Shown: piece by piece, positions 33,228-43,186 of the stretch
Position numbering within the stretch: position 1 is the stretch's first letter
Layout: each line of letters opens with the position of its first letter
Assembly (NCBI RefSeq): GCF_019457885.1
Contig: NZ_JAHZST010000025.1
Coordinates: 1 to 49,073, forward strand
Reading direction: 5' to 3'
Source: Shewanella nanhaiensis
Lineage (GTDB): Bacteria; Pseudomonadota; Gammaproteobacteria; Enterobacterales; Shewanellaceae
Length of the DNA: 49,073 nt
Position numbers and translations under genes: made by a program
The notes under the pieces: model-generated
Told to the model about the DNA's origin: nothing
What the model saw: the letters and a program-made list of their open reading frames with translations, nothing else
Database searches by the model: none

Positions 33228-33457
33228 AATAGGTACTTTATTGAGTTAATTTAATTTATTGATAATTAATAGCGAAAATAGCGCTTAAGATCTTTAGTAT
33301 AGTTGACAGTTAAAGAGGAAAAAGAAACTGACACGAAAAAATACAAATGAGCAGACACAAATACCTCCTCTAACCCATCCATGGGATACGGTATAAGCTG
33401 ACCTCCAGGGATGGAGGAAATGCCATTAAAATGTAGGGAACATTTATGGCCAGACAC

Positions 33458-33485
33458 AAAAAAGGGCATGACATCTGTCATACCC
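33458..33485 (-). terminator. Terminator after nqrM
   Basis: GGGTATGACA / TGTCATGCCC (one G-U) around GA, followed by six T on the minus strand. It ends the nqr-apbE-nqrM cluster. Confidence 0.85.
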
Positions 33486-33516
33486 CATTTATCTTTACTT
33501 CACATATCTCTTAAAT

Positions 33517-33741
33517 TTAGATAATGCGATTCTTTTCCAGCTTTTCACGCCTAGCTTCTTCCGCTGCCATCTTAGCTTTACGGTTATCACAGGGATCATC
33601 ACAATCACAAGCTTTCTCGATACCAAGTGCACCTAGACCGCCACAGCTACCAGCAACCGCAGTCCGCTTTACAAGGTAGCCAATCGACATTAACAGAAAA
33701 AACAGCAGTAACACTACAAATGCCGCTATAAATGTACTCAT
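33517..33741 (-). CDS. nqrM: Na+-NQR maturation factor NqrM
   Basis: A small membrane protein (DUF539) required for iron insertion between NqrD and NqrE. It has 74 residues: one transmembrane helix (FIAAFVVLLLFFLLMSIGYLV) and the conserved cysteines in SCGGLGALGIEKACDCDDPC, followed by a basic helical tail. I start at the ATG at 33741, six bases after GGAG. Its place after nqrF and apbE is the usual one. Confidence 0.95.
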   Translation of the reverse strand: MSTFIAAFVVLLLFFLLMSIGYLVKRTAVAGSCGGLGALGIEKACDCDDPCDNRKAKMAAEEARREKLEKNRII

Positions 33742-33845
33742 TATGCACTCCAACAATAGCGTGAATAGAGATTATACCATCAAATCACTCACCAGTACGC
33801 TAACAGATGCATACTGGCACCCAGTTAGCGCCGAAGGTATCCTCA

Positions 33846-34862
33846 CTACTTACCTACAAAAGGTTTAAACCCATCGCTATAGAAGACTTTAAAGCCATCA
33901 TCTTGCTTCTCAATCAACATAATGGCTAAATTTTGCTGCTTAGCCAATTCAAGAGATTTTTCTGTACCAAGAACCATCATAGCTGTCGCGTAGCCATCTG
34001 CGACCATCGACTGCTTATGAAGTACAGTTACCGAAGCCAATCTGTGATCGATAGGATAGCCAGTACGAGGATCAATTAAATGTGAAAACTGATGTCCATC
34101 TTCCTCGTAATAGTTACGATAATCGCCCGAAGTTGCAATAGCCATGTCTCCAGGAGTTATCACTTGCTGAATTTCACGATCATCCATGTCGGGACGCTCT
34201 ATCGCAACGCGCCAAGGTGAGCCATCTATTTTATGGCCAAAAACGCTAAGCTCGCCGCCAACCTCGACCAAATAACCTGATACATGGTACTTGTCCAGAA
34301 TTGCAGCAACGATATCGACACCAAAGCCTTTTGCAATGGATGACAAGTCGACATAAAGATCGCTCTTAGTCTTACTTAATTTATTACCATCGACACTTAG
34401 GTATTGAATACCTGTTCTTGCTTTCGCCTCATCTATCATCTCGCTTGTTGGGATCTGAGTCGGGCGTTTGTCTGGACCAAAACCCCATAGGTTTACCAAT
34501 GGACCTAAGGTGATATCCAGTGCACCATCTGTTACTTGAAAGAGCTCAATCGCCTCTTTAATCACAGTAGCGGTATCGGCAGATACAGTAACCGTCTCTT
34601 CAAAGCCAGATGAATTAAAACGAGAAAGCTCTGAGTTAGGACGATATGTAGACATCTGATCGTTGACTTTTTCAAGCGCTAGATCGATCTCAGCCTGGAG
34701 TAGATTGGGCTCTGGCAACTGTGCATTAGGCACGACTTTAATGTGGTAAGTCGTTCCCATGGTATTACCTGAGAGGGAGATAATTTCAACTGGCTTAGAA
34801 CAAGCTGAAATAAAAAAGGCTAGCCCAATAAAAGCTAACCATTTTACAGCGGTCTTTTGCAT
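33846..34862 (-). CDS. apbE: FAD:protein FMN transferase ApbE
   Basis: ApbE attaches FMN through a phosphoester bond to threonines of NqrB and NqrC, outside the cytoplasm. It has 338 residues, with a lipoprotein signal peptide ending at ISACSKP (Cys21). Family blocks are GTTYHIKV, SRFNSSGFEE, LGPLVNLWGFGP, DLSSIAKGFGVD and the metal/FAD region GDMAIATSGDYRNYY, HLIDPRTGYPI. It lies 131 bases after nqrF, with a strong hairpin in the gap. Confidence 0.96.
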   Translation of the reverse strand: MQKTAVKWLAFIGLAFFISACSKPVEIISLSGNTMGTTYHIKVVPNAQLPEPNLLQAEIDLALEKVNDQMSTYRPNSELSRFNSSGFEETVTVSADTATVIKEAIELFQVTDGALDITLGPLVNLWGFGPDKRPTQIPTSEMIDEAKARTGIQYLSVDGNKLSKTKSDLYVDLSSIAKGFGVDIVAAILDKYHVSGYLVEVGGELSVFGHKIDGSPWRVAIERPDMDDREIQQVITPGDMAIATSGDYRNYYEEDGHQFSHLIDPRTGYPIDHRLASVTVLHKQSMVADGYATAMMVLGTEKSLELAKQQNLAIMLIEKQDDGFKVFYSDGFKPFVGK

Positions 34863-34914
34863 TGACCTGAATCCTTATCACTATAACACTGATGATATAT
34901 TCTAATTTAATGAA

Positions 34915-34942
34915 AGAGAGTGAGGCCACTGCCTCACTCTCT
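34915..34942 (-). terminator. Hairpin between nqrF and apbE (attenuator or terminator)
   Basis: A perfect 12-bp stem (AGAGAGTGAGGC / GCCTCACTCTCT) with a 4-base loop and only TTTC after it on the minus strand. It may end part of the nqrA-F transcripts and so lower apbE and nqrM expression. Confidence 0.65.
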
Positions 34943-34993
34943 GATTCAAACTCGAATAACAACTATCTCAAGATTAAAGCGTTTTAGATGTGA

Positions 34994-36241
34994 TTAGCCA
35001 CCGAAGTCATCGAGTAAGATGTTTTCATCTTCGACACCAAGATCTTTCAACATACCGATAACGGCAGCGTTCATCATTGGAGGGCCACACATGTAGTATT
35101 CACAATCTTCTGGTGCTTCGTGGTCACGTAGGTAGCTCTCATAAAGTACGTTATGAATGAAACCTGTTTTACCTTCCCAGTTATCCTCTGGCTGAGGATC
35201 TGAAAGTGCAACGTGCCAATCGAAGTTTTCATTATCGGCCGCTAGGCCATCGAAATCTTCAACATAGAACATCTCACGCTTAGAACGTGCACCGTACCAG
35301 AAGCTCATCTTACGATCTGTCTTAAGACGCTTAAGTTGATCGAAGATGTGAGAACGCATAGGTGCCATACCAGCACCACCGCCAACAAATACCATCTCGT
35401 TGTCAGTCTCTTTCGCGAAGAACTCACCAAATGGACCAGAGATAGTCACCTTATCACCAGCCTTAAGACTGAAGATGTATGAAGACATCTTGCCGCAAGG
35501 CAAGGTTAGATCACGTGGTGGTGGCGAAGCGATACGCACGTTCAACATGATGATACCTTCCTCTTCAGGATAGTTCGCCATTGAATATGCACGGATGGTT
35601 TCGTCATCAACCTTAGACTCAAGCTTGAAGAAACCAAAATGGTCCCAATCACCACGGTACTCTGCAGGAATATCATAATCTGCATATTTTACATGATGAG
35701 CAGGCGCTTCAATCTGAATATAACCGCCAGCGCGGAAAGGAACAGAATCACCGTCAGGGATCTGTAGCTTAAGCTCTTTAATGAAGGTGGCTTTGTTATC
35801 ATTAGAGATAACTGTACATTCCCACTTCTTCACGCCGAAGATCTCCTCTTCGAGCTCAATCTCCATATCTGTCTTCACGTTTACCTGACAAGATAAACGG
35901 CAGCCCTCACGAGCCTCACCTTTACTGATATGACCTAGCTCTGTTGGCAGAATATCACCGCCACCAGACTTTACATTGACCTTACACTGACCACAGGTAC
36001 CGCCACCGCCACAAGCACTGGAGACGAAAATACCACTTTCAGCGAGAGCACCAAGTAGCTTACCGCCGGCAGGCAACTTAATGGCTTTATCAGGATCGTC
36101 GTTGATCCCAATTGTAATGTCACCGCTATTTACAAGCTTAGATTTGGCGAACAAAATCACCAATACCAAGCCCAAGACTATTGCAGTAAACATACTCACA
36201 CCAAGGTAGACCTCAAGTGGAGTAGATTTAAGAATATCCAT
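34994..36241 (-). CDS. nqrF: Na+-translocating NADH:quinone reductase subunit F
   Basis: The NADH entry point of the pump. It has 415 residues: an N-terminal transmembrane helix (VYLGVSMFTAIVLGLVLVILFA), a 2Fe-2S ferredoxin domain (CGGGGTCGQC with Cys77, Cys83 and Cys86, then Cys118), an FAD domain (RAYSMANYP) and an NADH domain (GGGAGMAPMRS). I use the ATG at 36241 with AAGGA seven bases upstream. It is the last structural subunit of the nqr operon. Confidence 0.97.
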   Translation of the reverse strand: MDILKSTPLEVYLGVSMFTAIVLGLVLVILFAKSKLVNSGDITIGINDDPDKAIKLPAGGKLLGALAESGIFVSSACGGGGTCGQCKVNVKSGGGDILPTELGHISKGEAREGCRLSCQVNVKTDMEIELEEEIFGVKKWECTVISNDNKATFIKELKLQIPDGDSVPFRAGGYIQIEAPAHHVKYADYDIPAEYRGDWDHFGFFKLESKVDDETIRAYSMANYPEEEGIIMLNVRIASPPPRDLTLPCGKMSSYIFSLKAGDKVTISGPFGEFFAKETDNEMVFVGGGAGMAPMRSHIFDQLKRLKTDRKMSFWYGARSKREMFYVEDFDGLAADNENFDWHVALSDPQPEDNWEGKTGFIHNVLYESYLRDHEAPEDCEYYMCGPPMMNAAVIGMLKDLGVEDENILLDDFGG

Positions 36242-36286
36242 CAACTTATCCTTATAAGTCCGAAACAGGAACCCAGAGGGCCCCGC

Positions 36287-36895
36287 TTATAGGGACACAC
36301 CAGAAAACGACATGAATCCAAGCGCCATCAAACCAGCAGTCACAAAGGTAATACCTAAGCCACGTAGTCCATCAGGCACATCAGCATATTTCAGCTTTTC
36401 ACGGATACCAGCTAACAAGACAATAGCTAACGCAAAGCCAAGTCCTGAACCGACACCAAATACCATACTCTCAGCTAGGTTGTAGTCACGCTCAACCATG
36501 AAAGATACCGCACCAAAGATGGCACAGTTAACGGTAATTAGTGGAAGGAAGATCCCCAGAGCGTTGTACAGTGGTGGAAAGAACTTATCCAATACCATCT
36601 CAAGGATCTGTACCAGAGCGGCAATCACACCAATAAAGGTGATGAACTTCAAAAAGCTCAAATCAGCTTCTGGCGCACCAGCCCAAGCCAACGCACCAGG
36701 AGCGAGTAGTCCCTGATAGATGATCTGGTTAACAGGCACAGAGATAGTCAATACAACAACAACTGCAATACCCAGTCCCATCGCCGTGGTCACTTTCTTT
36801 GAAACCGCTAGGAATGTACACATACCTAGGAAGAAAGAAAGTGCCATGTTCTCGATGAAAATAGAGCGAATTAGCAAACTAATATAATGTTCCAT
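36287..36895 (-). CDS. nqrE: Na+-translocating NADH:quinone reductase subunit E
   Basis: A membrane subunit with six helices, 202 residues, homologous to NqrD/RnfA. With NqrD it holds the iron centre at their interface; a conserved Cys lies in FLGMCTF, another in ITVNCAIFGA. The start is the ATG at 36895, eight bases after AAGGG and just past the nqrD stop, so translation is probably coupled. Confidence 0.97.
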   Translation of the reverse strand: MEHYISLLIRSIFIENMALSFFLGMCTFLAVSKKVTTAMGLGIAVVVVLTISVPVNQIIYQGLLAPGALAWAGAPEADLSFLKFITFIGVIAALVQILEMVLDKFFPPLYNALGIFLPLITVNCAIFGAVSFMVERDYNLAESMVFGVGSGLGFALAIVLLAGIREKLKYADVPDGLRGLGITFVTAGLMALGFMSFSGVSL

Positions 36896-36900
36896 CACGC

Positions 36901-37533
36901 TTACCCTTTTGCTTCTACTTGCTCTGGCTTAACAGTACGAATGATCCAGATCAGAGTACCAATTAAGAAGAACGCACTTGGAGGAAGCAACAACAGACCA
37001 TTTGGCTGATACCAACCACCGTCTGAAATCTTGCTTAAGATCTCAACACCAAATAACGAACCATTACCAAAAAGTTCACGGACAAAACCAACAGACAGAA
37101 GAATAGCACCGTAGCCTAGGCCATTACCGATACCATCCATAAAGCTCATCATTGGCGGCGTTTTCATCGCATACGCTTCAGCTCGACCCATTACGATACA
37201 GTTCGTAATAATCAAACCAACGAATACTGAAAGCTGCTTAGCAACATCATAAGCATAAGCTTGCAGTACCTGATCAACCACGATAACAAGCGATGCGATA
37301 ATCGTCATCTGCACGATAATACGTACACTGCTTGGAATATGGTTACGTAGCATAGAGATGAACAGGTTTGAACAAGCACAAACGGCAGTCAGTGCGATGG
37401 TCATCACCAATGCGGTTTCCATCTTGCTGGTTACAGCCAGTGCACTACATACACCTAGTACCTGCAAGGCGATCGGGTTATTGCTAACAATTGGTCCCGA
37501 TAAAACCTGCTTAAGTTCTTTAGCGTTAGCCAT
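36901..37533 (-). CDS. nqrD: Na+-translocating NADH:quinone reductase subunit D
   Basis: A six-helix membrane subunit of 210 residues, paired with NqrE. The key Cys residues are in IALQVLGVCSAL and LIITNCIVMGRAEA. The ATG overlaps the nqrC stop by one base (TAATG), which implies translational coupling. Confidence 0.97.
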   Translation of the reverse strand: MANAKELKQVLSGPIVSNNPIALQVLGVCSALAVTSKMETALVMTIALTAVCACSNLFISMLRNHIPSSVRIIVQMTIIASLVIVVDQVLQAYAYDVAKQLSVFVGLIITNCIVMGRAEAYAMKTPPMMSFMDGIGNGLGYGAILLSVGFVRELFGNGSLFGVEILSKISDGGWYQPNGLLLLPPSAFFLIGTLIWIIRTVKPEQVEAKG

Positions 37534-38327
37534 TAGCTCAGTCCTCCGTTACGAACTTTCTCGATAAAGTGAGCAAAGCCTTCATCACCTAACCAAAATT
37601 CAAGTGAGTTTTGAACACCATTACCGGTCAAAGTTGCACCTGACAGCGCATCAACACCGTATTCAGATGCTGCAACCACTGGGTTCTTAGTGACGCTAAT
37701 CGCTAAGTTACCTTGAGGGTCATAGAGTTTCTTACCGTGCCATTTCGCCATCCACTGAGGATTTTGAACTTCACCACCAAGACCCGGAGTTTCACCGGCA
37801 CCAGTAAATGAGTAATACACTAAGCTCTGAATCGTATTCAGATCAGGCTCAACGGCTAGGAAAGCATACATGGTTGACCAAAGACCGTAGCCCTTGATAG
37901 GTAAGATAAGTGTCTTAGGCTTACCTTGATCATCATTAACCACATAAACCACAGCAGTGTTTGCAACTCGCTTCACCGATGCAATATCGTTTTGAGGCTT
38001 AAATGAGTTAGCAACATCACGGGCAGCTTTATCGGCATCGAATGAATCAGCATCACCTTCAACCCAGTTACCGGTTTTCAGGTCTACCAGTCTAGCAACA
38101 ACATATTTGTTGTAAGTCTCAAGTACCTCGGCTTTCCCCATAGACGCTTCTTTAGGGTTAGTCAGACCGGCAGCTTCCAGAATGTATTTCTGCTTATCTA
38201 GCAGTTTGTTCTCTATCTGTGTTGGGCGAAGTAATACCGCTGCAGTAGATACAAATACTGAACAGATAAAACATAAGCCAACGACGACAAAGAGGGTTCT
38301 TCCGAACGAATCTTTATTACTAGCCAC
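37533..38327 (-). CDS. nqrC: Na+-translocating NADH:quinone reductase subunit C
   Basis: A periplasmic FMN-bearing subunit with one N-terminal helix (TLFVVVGLCFICSVFVSTAAVLL). The ApbE target is the Thr of SGATLTGNGVQ near the C-terminus. I start it at a GTG (38327) that overlaps the nqrB stop (GTGGCTAG), with GGAGG seven bases upstream, giving 264 residues. The longer frame runs into nqrB and adds unconserved sequence. Confidence 0.96.
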   Translation of the reverse strand: MASNKDSFGRTLFVVVGLCFICSVFVSTAAVLLRPTQIENKLLDKQKYILEAAGLTNPKEASMGKAEVLETYNKYVVARLVDLKTGNWVEGDADSFDADKAARDVANSFKPQNDIASVKRVANTAVVYVVNDDQGKPKTLILPIKGYGLWSTMYAFLAVEPDLNTIQSLVYYSFTGAGETPGLGGEVQNPQWMAKWHGKKLYDPQGNLAISVTKNPVVAASEYGVDALSGATLTGNGVQNSLEFWLGDEGFAHFIEKVRNGGLS

Positions 38328-39519
38328 GTGCAATCCTCCGCTTAATATTTGCCTGAACAACAAAATGGTCAAATAGTGGAGCAAACAGGTTGGCAAACAA
38401 GATGGCCAACATCATACCTTCAGGGAACGCTGGGTTAATGACACGAATAAAGACTGCCATTGCACCAATCAAGATCCCGTATCCCCATTTAGCCGAGTTC
38501 GTGAACGAAGCCGAAACAGGGTCAGTTGCCATAAACATCATACCGAAAGCAAAACCACCTAATACAAGGTGCCAGTACCAAGGCATAGCAAACATAGGAT
38601 TAGTGTCGCTACCGATAAAGTTAAGTAGATAAGAAACCGCAATCATCCCCACCATCACACCGGCAACAATGCGCCAAGATGCAATACGTGCATAAACGAT
38701 AACCGCACCACCAATCAAGATAGCTAACGTAGAGACTTCACCAACGGAACCTGGAATGAAACCTAGGAATGCATCCCACCAATCTTGGCTAAAGCCATAT
38801 TCCAGTGTGCCTTGAGCCGCTTGACTCAGTGCTGTTGCACCTGAGTAACCATCGGCTGCGACCCAAGTGGTGTCGCCAGACATGCTTAACGGGTAAGCGA
38901 AGAATAGGAAAGCACGACCAGCCAGCGCAGGGTTTAGGAAGTTACGTCCTGTACCACCGAAGATCTCTTTCGCCACAACCACACCGAAGGTAATACCTAG
39001 TGCGACCATCCACAAAGGAATCGTTGCAGGCAGTGTTAATGCAAAAAGCACAGAGGTAACGAAGAAACCTTCGTTAACTTCATGGCCACGCACTGCGGCA
39101 AATAAGACTTCCCAAATACCACCGACGGCAAATGTCACCGCATAGATAGGCAGGAAGAAACAGGCGCCGTACCAGAGCAAGGCTGCGATACCTGAGTTTG
39201 CAGTAAGCTCAGTACCAAACAGTCCAAACAGGCTAACCTGCCATACATCTGGAGTTGCAAAACCTGCAGCAAGCGCATCTTGAGCCTGCAAACCTACGTT
39301 GTACATACCAACAAACATAGCGGGGAAAGTACATGCCCACACCATGATCATCATACGTTTCAGGTCTAAATTATCACGAACATGGGTACTGCCCTTGTTC
39401 ACATGACCTGGGGTATAAAAAACCGTATAAGCAGCTTCGAAAATAGCGTAAAACTTTTCGTATTTACCGCCCTTTTCAAACTGAGGTTCAATACCTTTAA
39501 AAAAATCGTTCAAGCTCAT
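38320..39519 (-). CDS. nqrB: Na+-translocating NADH:quinone reductase subunit B
   Basis: The main sodium-channel subunit, 399 residues with about ten helices. The covalent FMN site is the Thr in GYSGATALSQ. Riboflavin and quinone sites of the family also lie in this protein. It overlaps the nqrA stop by one base and nqrC by eight. Confidence 0.97.
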   Translation of the reverse strand: MSLNDFFKGIEPQFEKGGKYEKFYAIFEAAYTVFYTPGHVNKGSTHVRDNLDLKRMMIMVWACTFPAMFVGMYNVGLQAQDALAAGFATPDVWQVSLFGLFGTELTANSGIAALLWYGACFFLPIYAVTFAVGGIWEVLFAAVRGHEVNEGFFVTSVLFALTLPATIPLWMVALGITFGVVVAKEIFGGTGRNFLNPALAGRAFLFFAYPLSMSGDTTWVAADGYSGATALSQAAQGTLEYGFSQDWWDAFLGFIPGSVGEVSTLAILIGGAVIVYARIASWRIVAGVMVGMIAVSYLLNFIGSDTNPMFAMPWYWHLVLGGFAFGMMFMATDPVSASFTNSAKWGYGILIGAMAVFIRVINPAFPEGMMLAILFANLFAPLFDHFVVQANIKRRIARG

Positions 39520-40853
39520 TAGCCTTCCCTCACGATCGTATCTAAACAGTCACGCAGATAAGTAGCATAGTCATACTTACCAGGACATACGAAAGTACAC
39601 AGCGCCAGATCTTCTTCATCCAACTCAAGTGCACCTAATGAAGCGGCACCATCAAAATCACCAGAGACGAGATCTCTAAGCAACATAGTTGGAAGAATAT
39701 CCAATGGCATAACACGCTCATAGTTACCGATAGGCACCATAGCTCTGTCCGAACCACCAGTACTTGTCGTCATCTTAAACAGACGAGAAGGTGACAAGTG
39801 ACCTAAGAAAGCGCGAGTAATAGAGTACTTTTCGGCGCCAGGCATAGCCCAACCGATAAACTCCTGCTCTCTGCCCTCTTCTAAAAGCGACACTTGCTGA
39901 TGGAAACGACCAAGATAAGCATGAGGTCCAACTGCAGTACGACCACTAAGCACTGAACCAGATACCACACGCACATCACCGTCAGCAATTTCACCAGCTG
40001 TTAATTCAGCCGTTGAAGCACCAACTTGAGTACGAATTAATCTTGGCTTTAACGCTTTAGGACCAACCACTGCAACAACACGATCAGAGTTAAGCTCACC
40101 GGTAGTAAAGAGCTGACCTATGGCAATCACATCTTGATAACCCACATGCCAAACAGTTCTGTTTGCAGATGCAGATAATAGGAAGTGAATGTGAGTACCA
40201 GGCAGACCTGCTGGATGTCCACCAGCAAACTCTTCTACTTGAGCGTTGGCTGCTGGAATATCAGCACCAGGCGCTTTACATAGATAAACCTTACCTTCAG
40301 TCAATCTTGCAAGAACCTTAAGTCCGTTAGCAAAATCATCTTTATGCTCACCGATAACCACTTCAGGGTTAGCTGCAAGAGGCTGAGTATCTATGGCAGT
40401 AACGAAGATACCTGCTGCGTTTGAATCTACGGCAGGGGCTTTACTGAAAGGACGAGTACGCATTGCAGTCCATAACCCTGATTCAATCAGGTTGTCACGA
40501 ACAAGTTGCGCGTCCAATGTATCTAGCTGGGCAGTATCATATTTAGCAAAAGAGACACACTCATTCCCTTCAGCTTCAATGACGACTGACTGGAGAACAC
40601 GCTGTGCTCCCCGGTTAATTTCAACTACTGTACCACTGGCTGAAGCCGTATACTTAACACCAAGGTTCTTCTTATCTTCAAAGATAATCTGACCTTTTTT
40701 AACTTTATCACCCACTTTAATCTTCATCGTGGGACGTAAGCCAATATACTCTTCACCCAAAGTAGCTACACGTTTAATGGCAGGGCCATTATGTATGACT
40801 TGCTCTGGCCCGCCAGCTAAGGGCAGGTCCAATCCTTTCTTTATTGTAATCAT
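39519..40853 (-). CDS. nqrA: Na+-translocating NADH:quinone reductase subunit A
   Basis: A cytoplasmic subunit next to NqrB that takes part in quinone reduction, 444 residues. It begins MITIKKGLDLPLAGGPEQVI. The related N-terminal barrel-sandwich segment KVKKGQIIFEDKKNLGVKYTASASG is typical. I use the ATG at 40853 because it gives the canonical start; the 28 residues upstream in frame are unconserved. It is the first gene of nqrABCDEF. Confidence 0.97.
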   Translation of the reverse strand: MITIKKGLDLPLAGGPEQVIHNGPAIKRVATLGEEYIGLRPTMKIKVGDKVKKGQIIFEDKKNLGVKYTASASGTVVEINRGAQRVLQSVVIEAEGNECVSFAKYDTAQLDTLDAQLVRDNLIESGLWTAMRTRPFSKAPAVDSNAAGIFVTAIDTQPLAANPEVVIGEHKDDFANGLKVLARLTEGKVYLCKAPGADIPAANAQVEEFAGGHPAGLPGTHIHFLLSASANRTVWHVGYQDVIAIGQLFTTGELNSDRVVAVVGPKALKPRLIRTQVGASTAELTAGEIADGDVRVVSGSVLSGRTAVGPHAYLGRFHQQVSLLEEGREQEFIGWAMPGAEKYSITRAFLGHLSPSRLFKMTTSTGGSDRAMVPIGNYERVMPLDILPTMLLRDLVSGDFDGAASLGALELDEEDLALCTFVCPGKYDYATYLRDCLDTIVREG

Positions 40854-41337
40854 ATCCACAAGCACTACGTTATGAAGGAAAGATAATGCGCCGCGTTCCT
40901 GTAATAAATGACAGGGAAAATACCAAGCCCATCTCATTGAGCTAGCGCAGATTTATCACAGATTTGCGACCGCAATCACGCTGTTCGCGCGCATTTTACC
41001 GTAAATATCAATGTATCGCCATGAAAAATGTGGGCCATTTCACTGGATTGGCCTCTTTTATGCGTGGCTATATAGCTCACATTTTCATTTTTTATTTGAT
41101 TTAGCGTCAACTTATGCAATTGCGTGCCGTGACCTAGCAAGCTCGCCACCATTTTGGAAGCATTTTAGATACATAAACACCGCTTAAATCAACAAAATTC
41201 AACACAGTGCTAACCGAGCATTTTTTAACCAACAAAAGTTTGACTCGGCTCATCAAGATAAAAGGTAAAATACTAATAATCTGTAAGATTCACTGATAAA
41301 AAAGTAAATCGATAGGCCATTTTCTATACCATAGGTA
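40854..41337. other. Intergenic region upstream of nqrA
   Basis: It holds 484 bases between nqrA and the luxS terminator. It must contain the nqr promoter, but I see no clear -35/-10 pair or known operator. A GTAAAAT near 40995-41001 on the minus strand could be a -10 box. No coding or RNA gene is supported. Confidence 0.4.
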
Positions 41338-41361
41338 TAAAAAAAGCGACCTTAAATCGCT
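41338..41361 (-). terminator. Terminator after luxS
   Basis: AGCGA / TCGCT pair around a 7-base loop, followed by seven T on the minus strand. Confidence 0.8.
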
Positions 41362-41385
41362 CATTTTTTATCAGTGACGTAAGCA

Positions 41386-41895
41386 TTATAGACCCTTAAG
41401 GATCTTCTCACTTAATTTCAGCTCATCATTCTTGTTAACACTGATCCCTGAAGCGATAATCGAACGCGCGATCCCCTGTGCTTGCTCAAGCGAATGCATA
41501 TTAAATGTACCGCACTGGTACTCATTAAGCTCTGGGATCTCCGATTGCGATGCAACAGTGAGCACATCATTCATGGAAGCAAGCCAAGCTTCTGCCACAT
41601 CAGCCTCTTTTGGCGAACCGATTAAGCTCATGTAAAAGCCGGTACGGCATCCCATAGGAGAGATATCGATAATCTCAACGTTATCGCCATTAAGGTGGTT
41701 ACGCATAAAGCCTGCGTAGAGATGCTCTAGGGTATGGATCCCACGCTCACTTAGAATATCTTTATTCGGGGCACAAAAACGCAGATCAAAGACAGTAATG
41801 GTATCACCAGAGGGGCTCTTCATGGTTTTAGCTACACGAACTGCAGGTGCATTCATTCGGGTATGATCAACGGTAAAACTATCCAGTAACGGCAT
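41386..41895 (-). CDS. luxS: S-ribosylhomocysteine lyase (AI-2 synthase)
   Basis: LuxS splits S-ribosylhomocysteine to homocysteine and DPD, the precursor of autoinducer-2, and recycles the activated methyl cycle. The 169 residues show the metal motif HTLEH (His54, His58), the catalytic Cys83 in PMGCRTGF, and Cys128 as the third metal ligand in NEYQCGTFNMHS. It is a single gene. Confidence 0.98.
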   Translation of the reverse strand: MPLLDSFTVDHTRMNAPAVRVAKTMKSPSGDTITVFDLRFCAPNKDILSERGIHTLEHLYAGFMRNHLNGDNVEIIDISPMGCRTGFYMSLIGSPKEADVAEAWLASMNDVLTVASQSEIPELNEYQCGTFNMHSLEQAQGIARSIIASGISVNKNDELKLSEKILKGL

Positions 41896-42014
41896 CTCAA
41901 CTCTCCAAGTTAATTCACCTCTATCCAGTTAATTCTCATTAAACGGATAGAGGAACTATTACAATACCTTTATACAACACTAAAAAGGTATCTGCATCAT
42001 CGCTATACAAACTG

Positions 42015-43109
42015 TTACTCTCTTAGACGACTATAAGCATCTTCGGAGATTTTATGATACTTGCGAACACCCGCTTCATATTCCATATAGGCTTTATAAA
42101 CCTTATTCATGGTGTCATCTTTAGCTGATTGCTCTTTGATAACCACTTTAGACACCTCAGCCAGCTTCTTCATCACCTCATCAGGGTACTGTTTAAGAAT
42201 AACGCCATGCTCATCTATCAATGAGTCTAACGCGATAATATGTTTAGAGGTGTACTCATCTAACATATCCTGATTAATTGCTCTCGCCGCAATAGTCACA
42301 ATCGATTGAAGATCGGCAGGTAAAGCAGCAAACGCCTCCTTATTCAGCAAAAACTCAAGGGTTGTACCTGGCTCATGCCACCCAGGGTAATAGTAGAACT
42401 TTGCCGCCTTATGCAGACCAAAAGCCAGATCATTAAATGGGCCTACCCACTCAGTGGCATCGATGGCGCCAGTTTGCAGCGCCGTATAGAGTTCACGACC
42501 AGGCAGTGTCACAGGCACGCCACCAACACGCTTTAGCACCTCACCTCCCAGACCGGGCAAACGCATCTTTAACCCTTTAAGGTCTTCCATGGAGTTGATC
42601 TCTTTATTAAACCAACCTCCCATCTGTACACCTGTGTTACCGCCGGCAAGAGGAAGTATGCCAAAGGGCTCGTAAACCTCCTCCCACAGAGCAAGACCGC
42701 CACCATAATGCAGCCAACCATTCATCTCCTGTGCATTAAGCCCAAATGGGATTGAAGTAAAAAACTGAGCCGCAGGCGTTTTTCCTTTCCAGTAATAGGC
42801 TGCGCTGTGTCCCACCTGCACTGTACCTTGACTCACAGCATCAAAAACCTCAAACGCTGGCATCAACTCTCCAGCTCCAAAGACTTTAATTTTAAGCCTA
42901 CCCGCAGACATCTCATCAACCAGCTTAGCGAATCGCTCTGGCGCCATCCCAAGACCTGGAAAGTTTTTAGGCCACGAGGTCACCAACTTCCACTCAATCG
43001 TTTCAACCTCAACAGCACCAGTTTGTGCCACTTGCGCCTCTTTCTCCTGACAGCCTGATATAAACAAGACTGCCAATGAGATAAAGCACACAGTTACTCT
43101 TTTTATCAT
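42015..43109 (-). CDS. TRAP transporter substrate-binding lipoprotein (TakP/FcbT1-like)
   Basis: The periplasmic binding protein of the transporter, 364 residues, with a lipoprotein signal peptide (ISLAVLFISGC) rather than the usual cleaved one. It belongs to the DctP branch typified by alpha-keto-acid TakP: EWKLVTSWPKNFPGLG near the N-terminus, AAYYWKGKTPA, PGLGGEVLKRVGGVPVTLPG, and GAIDATEWVGPFND. That branch binds organic acids such as pyruvate or lactate, often with a cation; the actual ligand is not shown. The start at 43109 has AGGA seven bases upstream. Confidence 0.9.
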   Translation of the reverse strand: MIKRVTVCFISLAVLFISGCQEKEAQVAQTGAVEVETIEWKLVTSWPKNFPGLGMAPERFAKLVDEMSAGRLKIKVFGAGELMPAFEVFDAVSQGTVQVGHSAAYYWKGKTPAAQFFTSIPFGLNAQEMNGWLHYGGGLALWEEVYEPFGILPLAGGNTGVQMGGWFNKEINSMEDLKGLKMRLPGLGGEVLKRVGGVPVTLPGRELYTALQTGAIDATEWVGPFNDLAFGLHKAAKFYYYPGWHEPGTTLEFLLNKEAFAALPADLQSIVTIAARAINQDMLDEYTSKHIIALDSLIDEHGVILKQYPDEVMKKLAEVSKVVIKEQSAKDDTMNKVYKAYMEYEAGVRKYHKISEDAYSRLRE

Positions 43110-43186
43110 ATCCTTTTCCTCTTTCTTACTATCCGTAGAACGGGCCATCAAACAGGAGCGAATAACCCTTGATTTAATCGCAGTTT

